Source: Bradyrhizobium commune
Lineage (GTDB): Bacteria > Pseudomonadota > Alphaproteobacteria > Rhizobiales > Xanthobacteraceae
Assembly: GCF_015624505.1 (NCBI RefSeq)
Contig: NZ_CP061379.1
Span: 2,232,001-2,296,000 of the forward strand
Reading direction: 5' to 3'
Length of the DNA stretch: 64,000 bases
Below the pieces are notes generated by a model. It saw nothing but the letters and a program-made list of their open reading frames with translations. It was not told where the DNA came from and did not search any database. A program made the position numbers and the translations under genes. This document shows, one piece after another, positions 35,949 to 43,906 of this stretch. Every line of letters begins with the position of its first letter. The stretch's first letter is position 1.

Positions 35949-37685
35949 ATGGTTCGGCTGCGCGCACTGTTGCGCAGCAACGAGTTCTACCTGATCCCGT
36001 TGTCGCTGCTGATCGGGACGCTGGCCGGCGCGATCGTGACGCTGATGGCCGAGATCGCGCAGATCGCCCATGTCGTGATCTACGGCATTCCGGTCGACGT
36101 CCGCCTCTCCGCCAACGCGCGCATCACGCCCTGGGCGGCGCTGCTCGCGCCTGCGCTCGGCGGGCTGGCGCTCGGCATCATGGAATGGTGGCGGCGGCGC
36201 TGGAAGATTTCCAGCGCGGTCGACCCGATCGAAGCCAATGCGCTGCGCGGCGGCAATCTGTCGATGCGCGACAGCGTGGTGGTGTCGAGCCAGACCCTGA
36301 TCTCCAACGGCTGCGGCGCCTCGGTCGGCCTCGAGGCGGGCTACACCCAGATCGGCTCGGGCATCGCCTCGCTGTTCGGAAAATTCTTCAATCTCCGCCG
36401 CAACGATCTGCGCCTGATCGTCGGCTGCGGCGCCGCGGCTGCGATCGCGGCGGCTTTCGGCGCGCCGATCACCGGCGCGTTCTACGCCTGCGAGCTGATC
36501 GTCGGCGTCTATTCGGTCGGCAGCGCCGCGCCGATCCTGGCCGCCTCGCTCGCCGGCGCGCTGACCGCGCAATGGCTCGGCGGCGCGCCGTATTCGATCG
36601 AGATCCCGAAGGTCTCGTCGGTCGGCATCGAGCAATATCTGGCGCTGATCGTGCTTGCGCTCGTCACCAGCGGCGTCGGCATCGCCGTGATGCGCTCGTC
36701 CTCGATGTTCGAGCGGCTGTTCAAGTGGTTGCCGGTCTGGTTGCGCCCGGTGATCGGCGGCCTCGTCGTCGGCAGCTTTGCGATCGTCACGCCGCAGGTG
36801 CTCGCGGCCGGTCACGGCGCCATGGTGCTCGATCTCTTCCACGACATGACGATCGGCCTGATCGCGCTGATCATCGCGTTGAAGGTGACGGCCTGCCTGA
36901 TCTCGCTCGCCTCGGGCTTCCGCGGCGGTCTGTTCTTTGCCTCGCTGTTCGTCGGCAGCCTGATCGGAAAGTTCTTCTCCGCCGTACTGCTGCTGATCAG
37001 CCCGGAGTTCGTGATCGATCCGCTGGTGGCGATGCTGACCGGCATGGCCACGCTCGGCGTCGCCATCGTCGGCGGACCGCTGACGATGTCGTTCCTCGTG
37101 CTCGAAATGACCCGCAATGTCGACGTCACCGCCGTCGTGCTCGCCGGCTGCATCGTCACCTCGATCTGCGTCCGCTTCATGTTCGGCCATTCGTTCTCGA
37201 CCTGGCGCCTGCATCTGCGCGGCGAGACCATCCGCAGCGCCAACGATGTCGGTTGGCTGCGCAACCTCACCGTCGAGCGCCTGATGCGCTCCGACGTCGG
37301 CAAGGTGCCGTCGACCACGACGATCGCCGCGACAAGGAGCGAATTTCCGCTGGGATCGCGGCCCGGCATCGTCATCGTCAACAATGCGGACGAATATGTC
37401 GGTCTCGTCCTGCTGCACGATCTGTTCTCCAGCGATCTCGACACCATCGCCGACGATATCCAGATCATCGAGCTCGCCCGCCTGACCGACATCGTGCTGA
37501 TCCCGGAAATGAACGTGAAATCGGCGATGGCGGTGTTCGACGAGGCGGAAGCCGAAATGCTGGCGGTGGTCGATTCCACCGACAGCCGCAAGGTGGTCGG
37601 CTTCCTGACCGAGAGCACCGCCCGCCGCCGTTACGTCGAGGAGATCGACAAGGCCACCCGCGGCGTGCTGGGGGCGTTGTCGTAA
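35949..37685 (+). CDS. CLC-type chloride channel/transporter with degenerate CBS tail
   Basis: A 578-residue membrane protein. The first helix begins FYLIPLSLLIGTLAGAIVTL. The anion-filter regions are NGCGASVGLEAGYTQIGSG (Glu in GLEAG is the gating Glu), AAAFGAPITGAFYACEL and a later FRGGLFFASLFVG. Residues from about 440 to the end form two CBS-like halves (LMRSDVGKVPSTTT, GIVIVNNADEYVGLVLLHDL, MAVFDEAEAEMLAVVDSTD). An alternative GTG start at 35898 with GGAGGGG would add 17 residues; I kept the ATG at 35949. It carries chloride or other anions across the inner membrane, perhaps with proton exchange. It follows the aldolase gene in the same direction. Confidence 0.9.
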   Translation: MVRLRALLRSNEFYLIPLSLLIGTLAGAIVTLMAEIAQIAHVVIYGIPVDVRLSANARITPWAALLAPALGGLALGIMEWWRRRWKISSAVDPIEANALRGGNLSMRDSVVVSSQTLISNGCGASVGLEAGYTQIGSGIASLFGKFFNLRRNDLRLIVGCGAAAAIAAAFGAPITGAFYACELIVGVYSVGSAAPILAASLAGALTAQWLGGAPYSIEIPKVSSVGIEQYLALIVLALVTSGVGIAVMRSSSMFERLFKWLPVWLRPVIGGLVVGSFAIVTPQVLAAGHGAMVLDLFHDMTIGLIALIIALKVTACLISLASGFRGGLFFASLFVGSLIGKFFSAVLLLISPEFVIDPLVAMLTGMATLGVAIVGGPLTMSFLVLEMTRNVDVTAVVLAGCIVTSICVRFMFGHSFSTWRLHLRGETIRSANDVGWLRNLTVERLMRSDVGKVPSTTTIAATRSEFPLGSRPGIVIVNNADEYVGLVLLHDLFSSDLDTIADDIQIIELARLTDIVLIPEMNVKSAMAVFDEAEAEMLAVVDSTDSRKVVGFLTESTARRRYVEEIDKATRGVLGALS

Positions 37686-37811
37686 GGAACGCCGTCCGGG
37701 CAAGTTGACGCTGGCACGCGCAGCGGACTTGCCAGATCGTTCACAACCTCTAGGCTAGGAACGGACGGTCGGGCTGCCGCCTCGGCCGCATTCAGCGACG
37801 AGGGCCGTGCG

Positions 37812-39128
37812 ATGTCGGACACGCTTCGCCTGTTGCTTGCCTTGCTCGGCCTTGGGCCGCAATTGGAGAAGCTGCTCGGCGACAAATGGCCGGCCTATCG
37901 CGACGACTTGCTGGAGCTCGCCGGCCGCGCGGGCGAGGGCAATGACCCCGGCGAGCTTCGCCGTGCGCTCGACGCGCTGGTTCAGCGCCTGCTTGCTGAG
38001 GCGCCGGCCGCGGAGATCGTCCGGCGTGCGGTGCAAGCGACGCAGCCCGCGCCGGTCAAGGAGATCGTGATCCGCCGCGGCCGCCCGCCGCCGCCTGTGG
38101 TCTCGGAGATCGTCCGCCCGAGCGCGGATGAGGCGACCGGCATCGTCACGATCCCCGTCTTCTACGGCACCGATCGCGCCCGGGGCGGCGACACACCGGC
38201 GAGCTATTTTCGTGGTGAGCGCGGGACCCTGGCGTTCGGGATCGCGGAGGTCAGCGTGCCCACGCGCGGGCGCGACCTCGGCGAACTGACCGGCCCCAGC
38301 TGGTGGCGTTTCGAATTGACGGCCGATCCGGCCAGGCACGTCATCCTCAGAAGCGTCGGGCCGCTGGGCCGGGATGTCTTCGTCACGAGCCTGACGGACT
38401 CGCTTGCCGCGGCCGACGCACGCGACGTCCTCGTCTTCGTGCACGGCTACAACGTGACGTTCGAGGATGCGGCGCGGCGAGCCGGGCAGCTCTCGGTCGA
38501 CCTGAAATTTGCAGGGAGAACGCTGCTCTATAGCTGGGCGTCGGCTGCGGATACCAAGAAATACACCGTGGACGAGAGCACGATCGAATGGTCGCGCGAC
38601 CATTTCGAGGCGTTTCTCCAGCTTGCGCTCGCCGAGATCGGCGCCCGCGAGGTTCACGTCATCGCCCACAGCATGGGCAACCGCGCGGTGATCAACACGC
38701 TCGAACGCGTCTCGTCCTGGCAATTGCCCACGGGGGCCGCAAAGCTCGGTCAGGTCATCTTTGCCGCGCCGGACATCGACCGCGATCGCTTCGTCCAGCT
38801 CGCCGCGAAGTTCAAGGACTCCGCCGCGCGCTTCACGCTCTACGCCTCGTCACGCGACGTCGCGCTGCTGGCCTCGAAATTCATCCACGGCTATCCCAGG
38901 GCAGGCGAGGCCGGCGCCGCCTTGCTGGTGGTCGACGGCGTCGACACCATCGATGCGTCGCTGGTCGACACCAGCCTCGTCGGCTTGCACCATTCCTATT
39001 TCGGCGACAAGCGCTCGATCCTCAACGACATGTTCAATCTGATCGCGCAGCAACTCGCACCCGACCAGCGCTTCGACCTCCAGGCCTCCGGCAATGCGCC
39101 GCAAAAATATTGGAGCTATAGAGCCTAG
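37812..39128 (+). CDS. DUF900 alpha/beta hydrolase
   Basis: A 438-residue protein. The N-terminal 110 residues are a charged helical region. The DUF900 hydrolase starts IVTIPVFYGTDRARGG and contains VLVFVHGYNVTFEDAARR, LLYSWAS and the nucleophile elbow VIAHSMGNRAVI. The later LYASSRDVALLASK and HHSYFGD supply the acid and His of the triad. Members are predicted lipid or ester hydrolases of unknown substrate. The ATG at 37812 lies 15 bases downstream of a GACGAGGGCC stretch. It is a monocistronic gene, about 125 bases after the CLC stop. Confidence 0.88.
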   Translation: MSDTLRLLLALLGLGPQLEKLLGDKWPAYRDDLLELAGRAGEGNDPGELRRALDALVQRLLAEAPAAEIVRRAVQATQPAPVKEIVIRRGRPPPPVVSEIVRPSADEATGIVTIPVFYGTDRARGGDTPASYFRGERGTLAFGIAEVSVPTRGRDLGELTGPSWWRFELTADPARHVILRSVGPLGRDVFVTSLTDSLAAADARDVLVFVHGYNVTFEDAARRAGQLSVDLKFAGRTLLYSWASAADTKKYTVDESTIEWSRDHFEAFLQLALAEIGAREVHVIAHSMGNRAVINTLERVSSWQLPTGAAKLGQVIFAAPDIDRDRFVQLAAKFKDSAARFTLYASSRDVALLASKFIHGYPRAGEAGAALLVVDGVDTIDASLVDTSLVGLHHSYFGDKRSILNDMFNLIAQQLAPDQRFDLQASGNAPQKYWSYRA

Positions 39129-39142
39129 AACGCGATATGGAC

Positions 39143-39376
39143 TTATTTGAATCGATGCGAGCCGCGAACTCCGAACACCTCTCCGAGCTGAGGAGAAGTG
39201 AAGCGCAGGGCCGCCAGCGTGACGCGGACGACGACGCTGATGGTGTCGGCCGCACCCATGGCGATAAGCGCAACGATCGAGAGCCAGATGGTCCGCGACA
39301 GCGCGAACACGATGGTCGCAAGGCCGAACACGATCACCGCCTGAAACATCCGCAGGCCCGCGCGCCGCGGTTCGGT
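39143..39376 (-). pseudogene. MFS transporter remnant
   Basis: On the minus strand, EPRRAGLRMFQAVIVFGLAT is followed by IVFALSRTIWLSIVALIAMG and AADTISVVVRVTLA, which reads like the late-middle helices of an MFS exporter of the EntS-like group. The frame opens right after a TAA at its upstream end. It diverges into unrelated sequence after about 45 matching residues, so most of the gene is missing. The remains lie between the DUF900 gene and the Tyr/Gly-rich gene. I call it a decayed fragment rather than a functional small protein. Confidence 0.6.
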
Positions 39377-39486
39377 TTACAATCGTTCAAAGCGCGGCGG
39401 ATTGCCGCGGTCGCGAAACCATTTCAGTGCTTTGCGCGTTATGTCGCGTTTCCATATCTTCCCTGGCGAGAACAGAGGACGTTCAG

Positions 39487-39879
39487 ATGAGTGACAGGCC
39501 CGTGAATTCGAGAATTGGCCGCAGCACTGCGCTGGCAGCGTTCACCAGTCTCGCCGTGGCCATGGTGTCCATGTCGCCTCCGGCGGCCGCTTCCCCGATG
39601 CCGGCCAACACGACAGCCAAGGCACCGGCCGCGGTGGCCGGGCAGGGGTCATCCGACGTGACCGATTTCAGTGCCGTGCGACGTCGTCACTACTATCGGC
39701 GCGGGCCGAGCGCTGCGGGCCTTGCCTTCATGGGCGTCGCGGCCGGTCTGATCGGCGGTGCGATCGCCGAAAGCCGGCGCCAGGAGTACTACGACAATTA
39801 CTACTATGGCGGCCCGCGTTATTATGGTCCCGGCTACGGCTACTATGGTGGTCCTCGCTACTACTACGATCCGTATTGA
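39487..39879 (+). CDS. Exported Tyr/Gly-rich 130-aa protein
   Basis: A 130-residue protein. The N-terminus has a signal-like stretch (TALAAFTSLAVAMVSMSPPAAAS). The middle has an RRRHYYRRG cluster and one hydrophobic segment GLAFMGVAAGLIGGAIAES. The last 35 residues are a Tyr/Gly-rich tail (YYDNYYYGGPRYYGPGYGYY). Such tails are typical of surface-exposed rhizobial proteins of unknown role. The ATG at 39487 follows GAGGACGTTC. A palindromic repeat begins right after the stop. Confidence 0.7.
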   Translation: MSDRPVNSRIGRSTALAAFTSLAVAMVSMSPPAAASPMPANTTAKAPAAVAGQGSSDVTDFSAVRRRHYYRRGPSAAGLAFMGVAAGLIGGAIAESRRQEYYDNYYYGGPRYYGPGYGYYGGPRYYYDPY

Positions 39880-39888
39880 CGGTGACTG

Positions 39889-39971
39889 TAGCCCGGATGG
39901 AGCGCAGCGTAATCCGGGGCCGCTGGTGCTTGCGGCAAAGCCCCGGATTGCGCTGCGCTCCATCCGGGTTA
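39889..39971. repeat. Extragenic inverted repeat (AGCCCGGATGGAGCGCAGCG type)
   Basis: Arms TAGCCCGGATGGAGCGCAGC and GCTGCGCTCCATCCGGGTTA, about 30 bases each, enclose a GCTGGTGCTTGCGGC loop. The pair is close to perfect. It begins 10 bases after the Tyr/Gly-rich gene and opens the long non-coding stretch 39880-40826, which has no gene that I support. Confidence 0.82.
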
Positions 39972-40428
39972 CGGGACTGATTGTTACGGTGCCCGACGGG
40001 CAAAACACTTGCGAACGCCGTCAAGCCGCGCTCGCAAAAATATTCGACTTTACAGAAATTCGGAATTGGCGTATGTGTCGCGGTATCCCGGCTCATCCTT
40101 GAGGGGCGATCTCGTGTCGTCTTGATTGCGAGCCGGGCTTGCGGTGGACGCGGCAGCGTCGGCACGAGAAGTGCGGGCAGGGCGGGTAGTCCCTGTGAGC
40201 CCGAAACCGCGTGCCGACGAACGGCGCTGCAAGGCTCGTCTCGCCTGTAAGTTTCCGGCTCCGTCGACAGGGCCGGGAAAACTGCGGCGAAAACGGCGGG
40301 CCGTGCGTACGGCAAAACCGTGTGGTCCTGGCCGTCGTTGCTACGGTCAAGCCTTTCGCGGAGATGTGCGCGAGCCCAACCGGGCAGACGGCATCGTCAA
40401 TTCGCGGGGTGAGGGAGGCCAGCAGGAA

Positions 40429-40601
40429 GTCGGCTCCCGGGAGAGCACGGCATAAGCCGTCCGACCATCGCGCAGGGAAGGCCGAGTGATTGGCACCACC
40501 TGTATGCTGCTGTGCGGTCTCTTTGCGCTACCTTTCGCGCAGCAGACCGTGGGTGCGAGGTCAGCACCCGGCCTTCCCTGCGCCCTCTTGGCTTGAGAGG
40601 G
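40429..40601 (+). ncRNA. Compact multi-hairpin element, possible structured RNA or repeat
   Basis: Within 173 bases I find six perfect stems. They are: GTCGG/CCGAC (40429, 40461) around CGGC-ATAA-GCCG; a 15-base pair GCGCAGGGAAGGCCG (40470-40484) with CGGCCTTCCCTGCGC (40569-40583); and, inside that pair, CGGTCT/AGACCG (40515, 40544) with GCGC/GCGC. Next come GGGTGC-7-GCACCC (40551-40569) and CCCTCT-7-AGAGGG (40583-40601). The nesting suggests a folded RNA or a transposable-element-derived repeat. Reading frames across it are Arg-rich and unconvincing. The direction of transcription is not known. Confidence 0.45.
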
Positions 40602-40704
40602 TGGAGAGACCAAGCAAAGCTCGGGCGACATGCGTCGCGAGGATGCGTAGGCGCGTCTACGGTTTGAAATGCGAATGGGAGAAAGGCGATGTCGCCTCAT
40701 ACTC

Positions 40705-40785
40705 CGTCATTGCGAGCGCAGCGAAGCAATCCAGAATCTTTTCCGCGCAGGCAGTCTCGATTGCTTCGCTGCGCTCGCAATGACG
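40705..40785. repeat. Extragenic inverted repeat (CGTCATTGCGAGCGCAGCGA type)
   Basis: Arms CGTCATTGCGAGCGCAGCGA (40705 on) and TCGCTGCGCTCGCAATGACG (to 40785) are near-perfect, with a loop CCAGAATCTTTTCCGCGCAG. It lies between the multi-hairpin element and the gene at 40827. Elements with these ends are a familiar sight in Bradyrhizobium-type genomes. Confidence 0.85.
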
Positions 40786-40826
40786 ACGTTGATGCAGTTG
40801 CGCTCGATCGCGCTACGCTTCCGACA

Positions 40827-41045
40827 TCACCGTCCCGCCGGCGCCGACAGCGCGCCGTTCACGTAGCGCGAGTAATCCGGCTCGGTCGGCTGCGACGGCC
40901 AGATCGCCGCATTGGAGTCGCGCACGGACTGGGTGACTTGGGCAGGTTGCGCCTTGCGGGCGTGGTGACGGTCGCTCGCCGCGGCGGTCTGGATGGTGGC
41001 TGCGGCAATCAGGGTGGCGCCGAGAATGGCAAGAGTCTTTTGCAT
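40827..41045 (-). CDS. Small exported 72-aa protein
   Basis: A 72-residue protein. The ATG at 41045 follows GGGAGAAACAACC. Residues 1-23 are a signal peptide (KTLAILGATLIAAATIQTAAAS). The mature 49 residues begin DRHHARKAQPAQVTQSVRDS, so the start is His-rich, and end in PDYSRYVNGALSAPAGR. Too short for a fold assignment. The His pair could bind a metal but nothing supports it. No coupling with neighbours; the next gene upstream on the map is divergent, 240 bases away. Confidence 0.65.
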   Translation of the reverse strand: MQKTLAILGATLIAAATIQTAAASDRHHARKAQPAQVTQSVRDSNAAIWPSQPTEPDYSRYVNGALSAPAGR

Positions 41046-41285
41046 GGTTGTTTCTCCCGTGACGACGTCCCGGTTGTGAAAAATGTCATCGTCGTCACGG
41101 CTGACATGGCGATGCGTCTCACCGAATGTCAGCGGGACCGGCTTCACGATCGGCCGGACCGCTTTCACGAAGGGGCGAGCAAATTTTTTGGTCTCGGCTA
41201 AATATTCGGCAATCGCCCCTGGGGCCCAATGGACTTGACCGGCGCAATCCGGTTGAATGGGGGCCAATTGAGGTTTTGGACGACA

Positions 41286-41567
41286 ATGATGTCGAAATAT
41301 CTGCTGATCCTTCTGCTGATCGCCCCGCCGGCCGCGGCGCAGGTCAAGCTCACTCCAAAAACCTCGGCGGCGCATCCGGACCCCTGTGCCCCTATCGGAC
41401 GCACCGCGGATGGCAAGCTGGTCTATTCCATGAAATGCGAGAACCTGCCGGCGCCGCCTGCGCCCCCGCCGCAGGCGGAACTGAAGGAAGCACCTGCACC
41501 GGCCGCCGAGCCCGAGCCGGAAGTGCGGCGGAGCGGCCTTTTCGGCTGGTCCTACGACCGCCGGTAG
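41286..41567 (+). CDS. Exported Pro/Ala-rich 93-aa protein
   Basis: A 93-residue protein. The start may be ATG 41286 or the next codon, ATG 41289; both leave the signal peptide SKYLLILLLIAPPAAAQ. The mature part has a Cys pair (PDPCAPIGRTADGKLVYSMKCENL), then a Pro/Ala/Glu-rich stretch and a basic end WSYDRR. It is unlike any named family that I recognise. It lies 94 bases before the purine/ureide genes but in the same direction, so co-transcription is possible. Confidence 0.6.
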   Translation: MMSKYLLILLLIAPPAAAQVKLTPKTSAAHPDPCAPIGRTADGKLVYSMKCENLPAPPAPPPQAELKEAPAPAAEPEPEVRRSGLFGWSYDRR

Positions 41568-41660
41568 AGGGGGCCTGCGCCCCTTGCGCGAAGCCCGCTG
41601 GAATGCTCTTTGCTTGCAAGTTCCACGTGGGGCCTTTGGCTCCCGATCCAGAGAGATGAG

Positions 41661-42074
41661 ATGAGCAAACTCGTTATCCGTGCCGGTGATTACTCTTTCG
41701 ATGCCCGCTTCGAGGAGCAACTGGCGCCCAAGACCGTCGCCGCGTTCCGCAAGGCCATGCCGTTCGAAAGCCACATCATCCACGTGCGCTGGAGCGGTGA
41801 GGCGGTGTGGATGCCGCTTGGCGACCTCGACTTCGGCGTCGGCTACGAGAACCACACGAGCTATCCCGCGCCCGGCCAGATCATCCTCTATCCGGGCGGC
41901 ATCAGCGAGACCGAGATCCTGATGGCCTATGGCGGCGTGAGCTTTGCGAGCAAGATGGGCCAGCTCGCCGGCAATCACTTCATCACCGTCACCTCGGGCC
42001 TCGAGAATCTCGCGACGCTGGGCAAGAGCGTGCTGTGGAAAGGCGCGCTGCCGATCCGCTTCGAGGAAGTCTGA
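41661..42074 (+). CDS. DUF3830 family protein
   Basis: A 137-residue cytoplasmic protein with the DUF3830 pattern: a cyclophilin-like beta fold with FRKAMPFESHIIHVRWSGEA, DFGVGYENHTSYPAPGQII and GNHFITVTSGLENLATLGKS. The ATG follows GAGAGATGAG. It is coupled with the allantoinase gene, which begins one base after its stop with a TTG. Such genes are found next to ureide and hydantoin genes in other bacteria, so a role in handling an intermediate is likely, but no reaction is known. Confidence 0.85.
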   Translation: MSKLVIRAGDYSFDARFEEQLAPKTVAAFRKAMPFESHIIHVRWSGEAVWMPLGDLDFGVGYENHTSYPAPGQIILYPGGISETEILMAYGGVSFASKMGQLAGNHFITVTSGLENLATLGKSVLWKGALPIRFEEV

Positions 42075-42075
42075 T

Positions 42076-43011
42076 TTGGAAGAGCAACGCTACCCGCGCG
42101 ATCTCCGCGGCTACGGCCGCAACCCGCCGCATCCGCAATGGCCGGGTCACGCGCGGGTCGCGGTGCAGTTCGTCGTCAATTTCGAGGAAGGCGGCGAGAA
42201 CAACATTCTGCATGGCGACCGCGCTTCGGAAGCGTTTTTGTCCGACGTGCTCGGCGCGCAGCCCTGGCCAGGGCAGCGCCATGCGAATATCGAGTCGATG
42301 TTCGAATATGGCTCGCGCGCCGGCTTCTGGCGGCTGTGGCGGATGTTCACCGAGCGGAAGTGGCCGACCACCGTGTTCGGCGTCGCCACCGCGCTCAAGC
42401 GCAATCCGGAAATTGTTGCTGCCATGAAGGAGGCGGGCTGGGACATCGCCAGCCACAGCCTGAAATGGATCGAGCACAAGGACATGACCGAGGCGCAGGA
42501 GCGCGCCGAGATCGCAGAGGCGATCCGCGTCCATACTGAAGCTACCGGCGCGCGACCGCTCGGCTGGTACACGGGCCGGTCCTCGATCAACACCAACCGG
42601 CTGTTGATGGAGGAGGGCGGCTTCCTCTATCTCTGCGACTCCTATGCCGACGATCTGCCCTATTGGGTCAAGGGCGCGAATGGCAAGCAGCTCATCATTC
42701 CCTATACGCTCGACAACAACGACATGCGCTTCATCAATCCGCAGGGCTTTGCCGAGGGCGAGCAGTTCTACACCTATCTGAAGGACGCTTTTGACGTGCT
42801 CTATGCCGAGGGCGAGACCGCGCCGAAGATGATGTCGGTGGGGCTGCATTGCCGTCTCGCCGGCCGGCCCGGCCGCGCTGCGGGCCTGATCCGTTTCCTC
42901 GACTATATCGGCAAGCACGAGCGCGTCTGGGTGCCGACCCGTCTCCAGATCGCGCAGCATTGGCACGACAAGCTTGCGCATCTCGCCGGCAATGCATTCG
43001 AGACCGGGTGA
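42076..43011 (+). CDS. puuE: Allantoinase, PuuE type
   Basis: A 311-residue NodB-homology (polysaccharide deacetylase fold) allantoinase that does not need the metal-dependent amidohydrolase fold. The start is TTG at 42076, because the DUF3830 stop is 1 base before and GAGGAAG precedes it. Landmarks: VAVQFVVNFEEGGENNILHGD, ASHSLKWIEHKDMT, TGARPLGWYTGRSSIN and the C-terminal SVGLHCRLAGRPGRA. It hydrolyses (S)-allantoin to allantoate. It is followed, 7 bases on, by the UraD-HIU hydrolase fusion, so three steps of ureide breakdown are adjacent. Confidence 0.92.
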   Translation: MEEQRYPRDLRGYGRNPPHPQWPGHARVAVQFVVNFEEGGENNILHGDRASEAFLSDVLGAQPWPGQRHANIESMFEYGSRAGFWRLWRMFTERKWPTTVFGVATALKRNPEIVAAMKEAGWDIASHSLKWIEHKDMTEAQERAEIAEAIRVHTEATGARPLGWYTGRSSINTNRLLMEEGGFLYLCDSYADDLPYWVKGANGKQLIIPYTLDNNDMRFINPQGFAEGEQFYTYLKDAFDVLYAEGETAPKMMSVGLHCRLAGRPGRAAGLIRFLDYIGKHERVWVPTRLQIAQHWHDKLAHLAGNAFETG

Positions 43012-43018
43012 GGGGACG

Positions 43019-43906
43019 ATGTCGCAAATTTCGCTCGTCGATCTCAATGCCGCAAGCCAAGCCGACTTCGTCGCCGCGCTCGCCAACGTCGTCGAATATT
43101 CACCGTGGATCGCCGAGCAGATCGCCGTGCGGCGACCGTTCGCCGGGATCAATCAACTGCATGCCGCGCTGATGGCGGCAATTCAGAGTGCCGAACCGGA
43201 TGCGCAGCTGGCGTTGATCCGGGCGCATCCCGACCTCGCCAACAAGACCCAGCGCGCCGCGGGCCTGACCGCAGAATCGACCGACGAGCAGAACGGCGCT
43301 GGCCTCGACCGGCTGTCGGATGCCGAATACGCGGCGTTCGAGCGCGTCAACAACGCCTACCGCGAGAAATTCGGCTTCCCCTATATTGTCTGCGTGCGGC
43401 GCCACACCAAGGATTCAGTGCTGCGCGACTTCGAGACGCGCTTGCTCAATATCGGCAAGACCGAGACGCGCCGCGCGATCGAGGAGATCGGACGCATCTC
43501 GGCGCTGCGGCTCGATCAGCTCGTCATCGCTGACGACAAGCTCAAGGTGCATGGCCGACTCTCAACGCATGTGCTCGACAATCACGCCGGCAAACCCGCC
43601 CCTAGCATCCCGGTTGAGCTCGTCGAGCTCTCCGCGCTCGGCGAAAACCGCGTCATCGCGCGCACCGTCACCAACGCGGATGGCCGTACCGACCAGCCGC
43701 TGATTGGCGGCCGCCCGTTGCCGATCGGTCGCTACGAGCTCAAGTTCAGCGTCGCCAAATACTACGTCGAGCGCAACGTGCCGCTGTCGGATCCGCCGTT
43801 CCTCGACGAGATCCCGTTGCGCTTCGCGATCAGCGACCCGGAGAGCCACTATCACGTGCCTCTCCTGGTCACGCCCTGGAGCTACGCGACCTATCGCGGC
43901 AGCTAG
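43019..43906 (+). CDS. OHCU decarboxylase fused to 5-hydroxyisourate hydrolase
   Basis: A 295-residue fusion. Residues 1-170 are UraD-like (OHCU decarboxylase): catalytic His70 in RAHPDLANK, with YAAFERVNNAYREKFGFPYI. Residues 178-295 are HIU hydrolase (transthyretin-like): LSTHVLDNHAGKPA with His184, then FLDEIPLRFAISDPESHYHV and the closing YRGS tetrapeptide. It converts 5-hydroxyisourate to OHCU and then to (S)-allantoin. The fusion joins consecutive reactions in the order second-then-first. The ATG at 43019 follows AGGGGACG. Its stop overlaps the stop of the xdh gene on the other strand in a shared CTAG. Confidence 0.92.
   Translation: MSQISLVDLNAASQADFVAALANVVEYSPWIAEQIAVRRPFAGINQLHAALMAAIQSAEPDAQLALIRAHPDLANKTQRAAGLTAESTDEQNGAGLDRLSDAEYAAFERVNNAYREKFGFPYIVCVRRHTKDSVLRDFETRLLNIGKTETRRAIEEIGRISALRLDQLVIADDKLKVHGRLSTHVLDNHAGKPAPSIPVELVELSALGENRVIARTVTNADGRTDQPLIGGRPLPIGRYELKFSVAKYYVERNVPLSDPPFLDEIPLRFAISDPESHYHVPLLVTPWSYATYRGS

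Noticed and set aside
35868..37703. 611-codon minus-strand frame
   Set aside because: Antisense to the CLC gene; Asp/Arg/Gly/Gln-rich composition typical of a shadow.
40126..40455. 109-codon plus-strand frame in the non-coding stretch
   Set aside because: Arg- and Ala-rich, no ribosome binding site, no motif, and it runs into the hairpin element. Better explained as non-coding repeat DNA.
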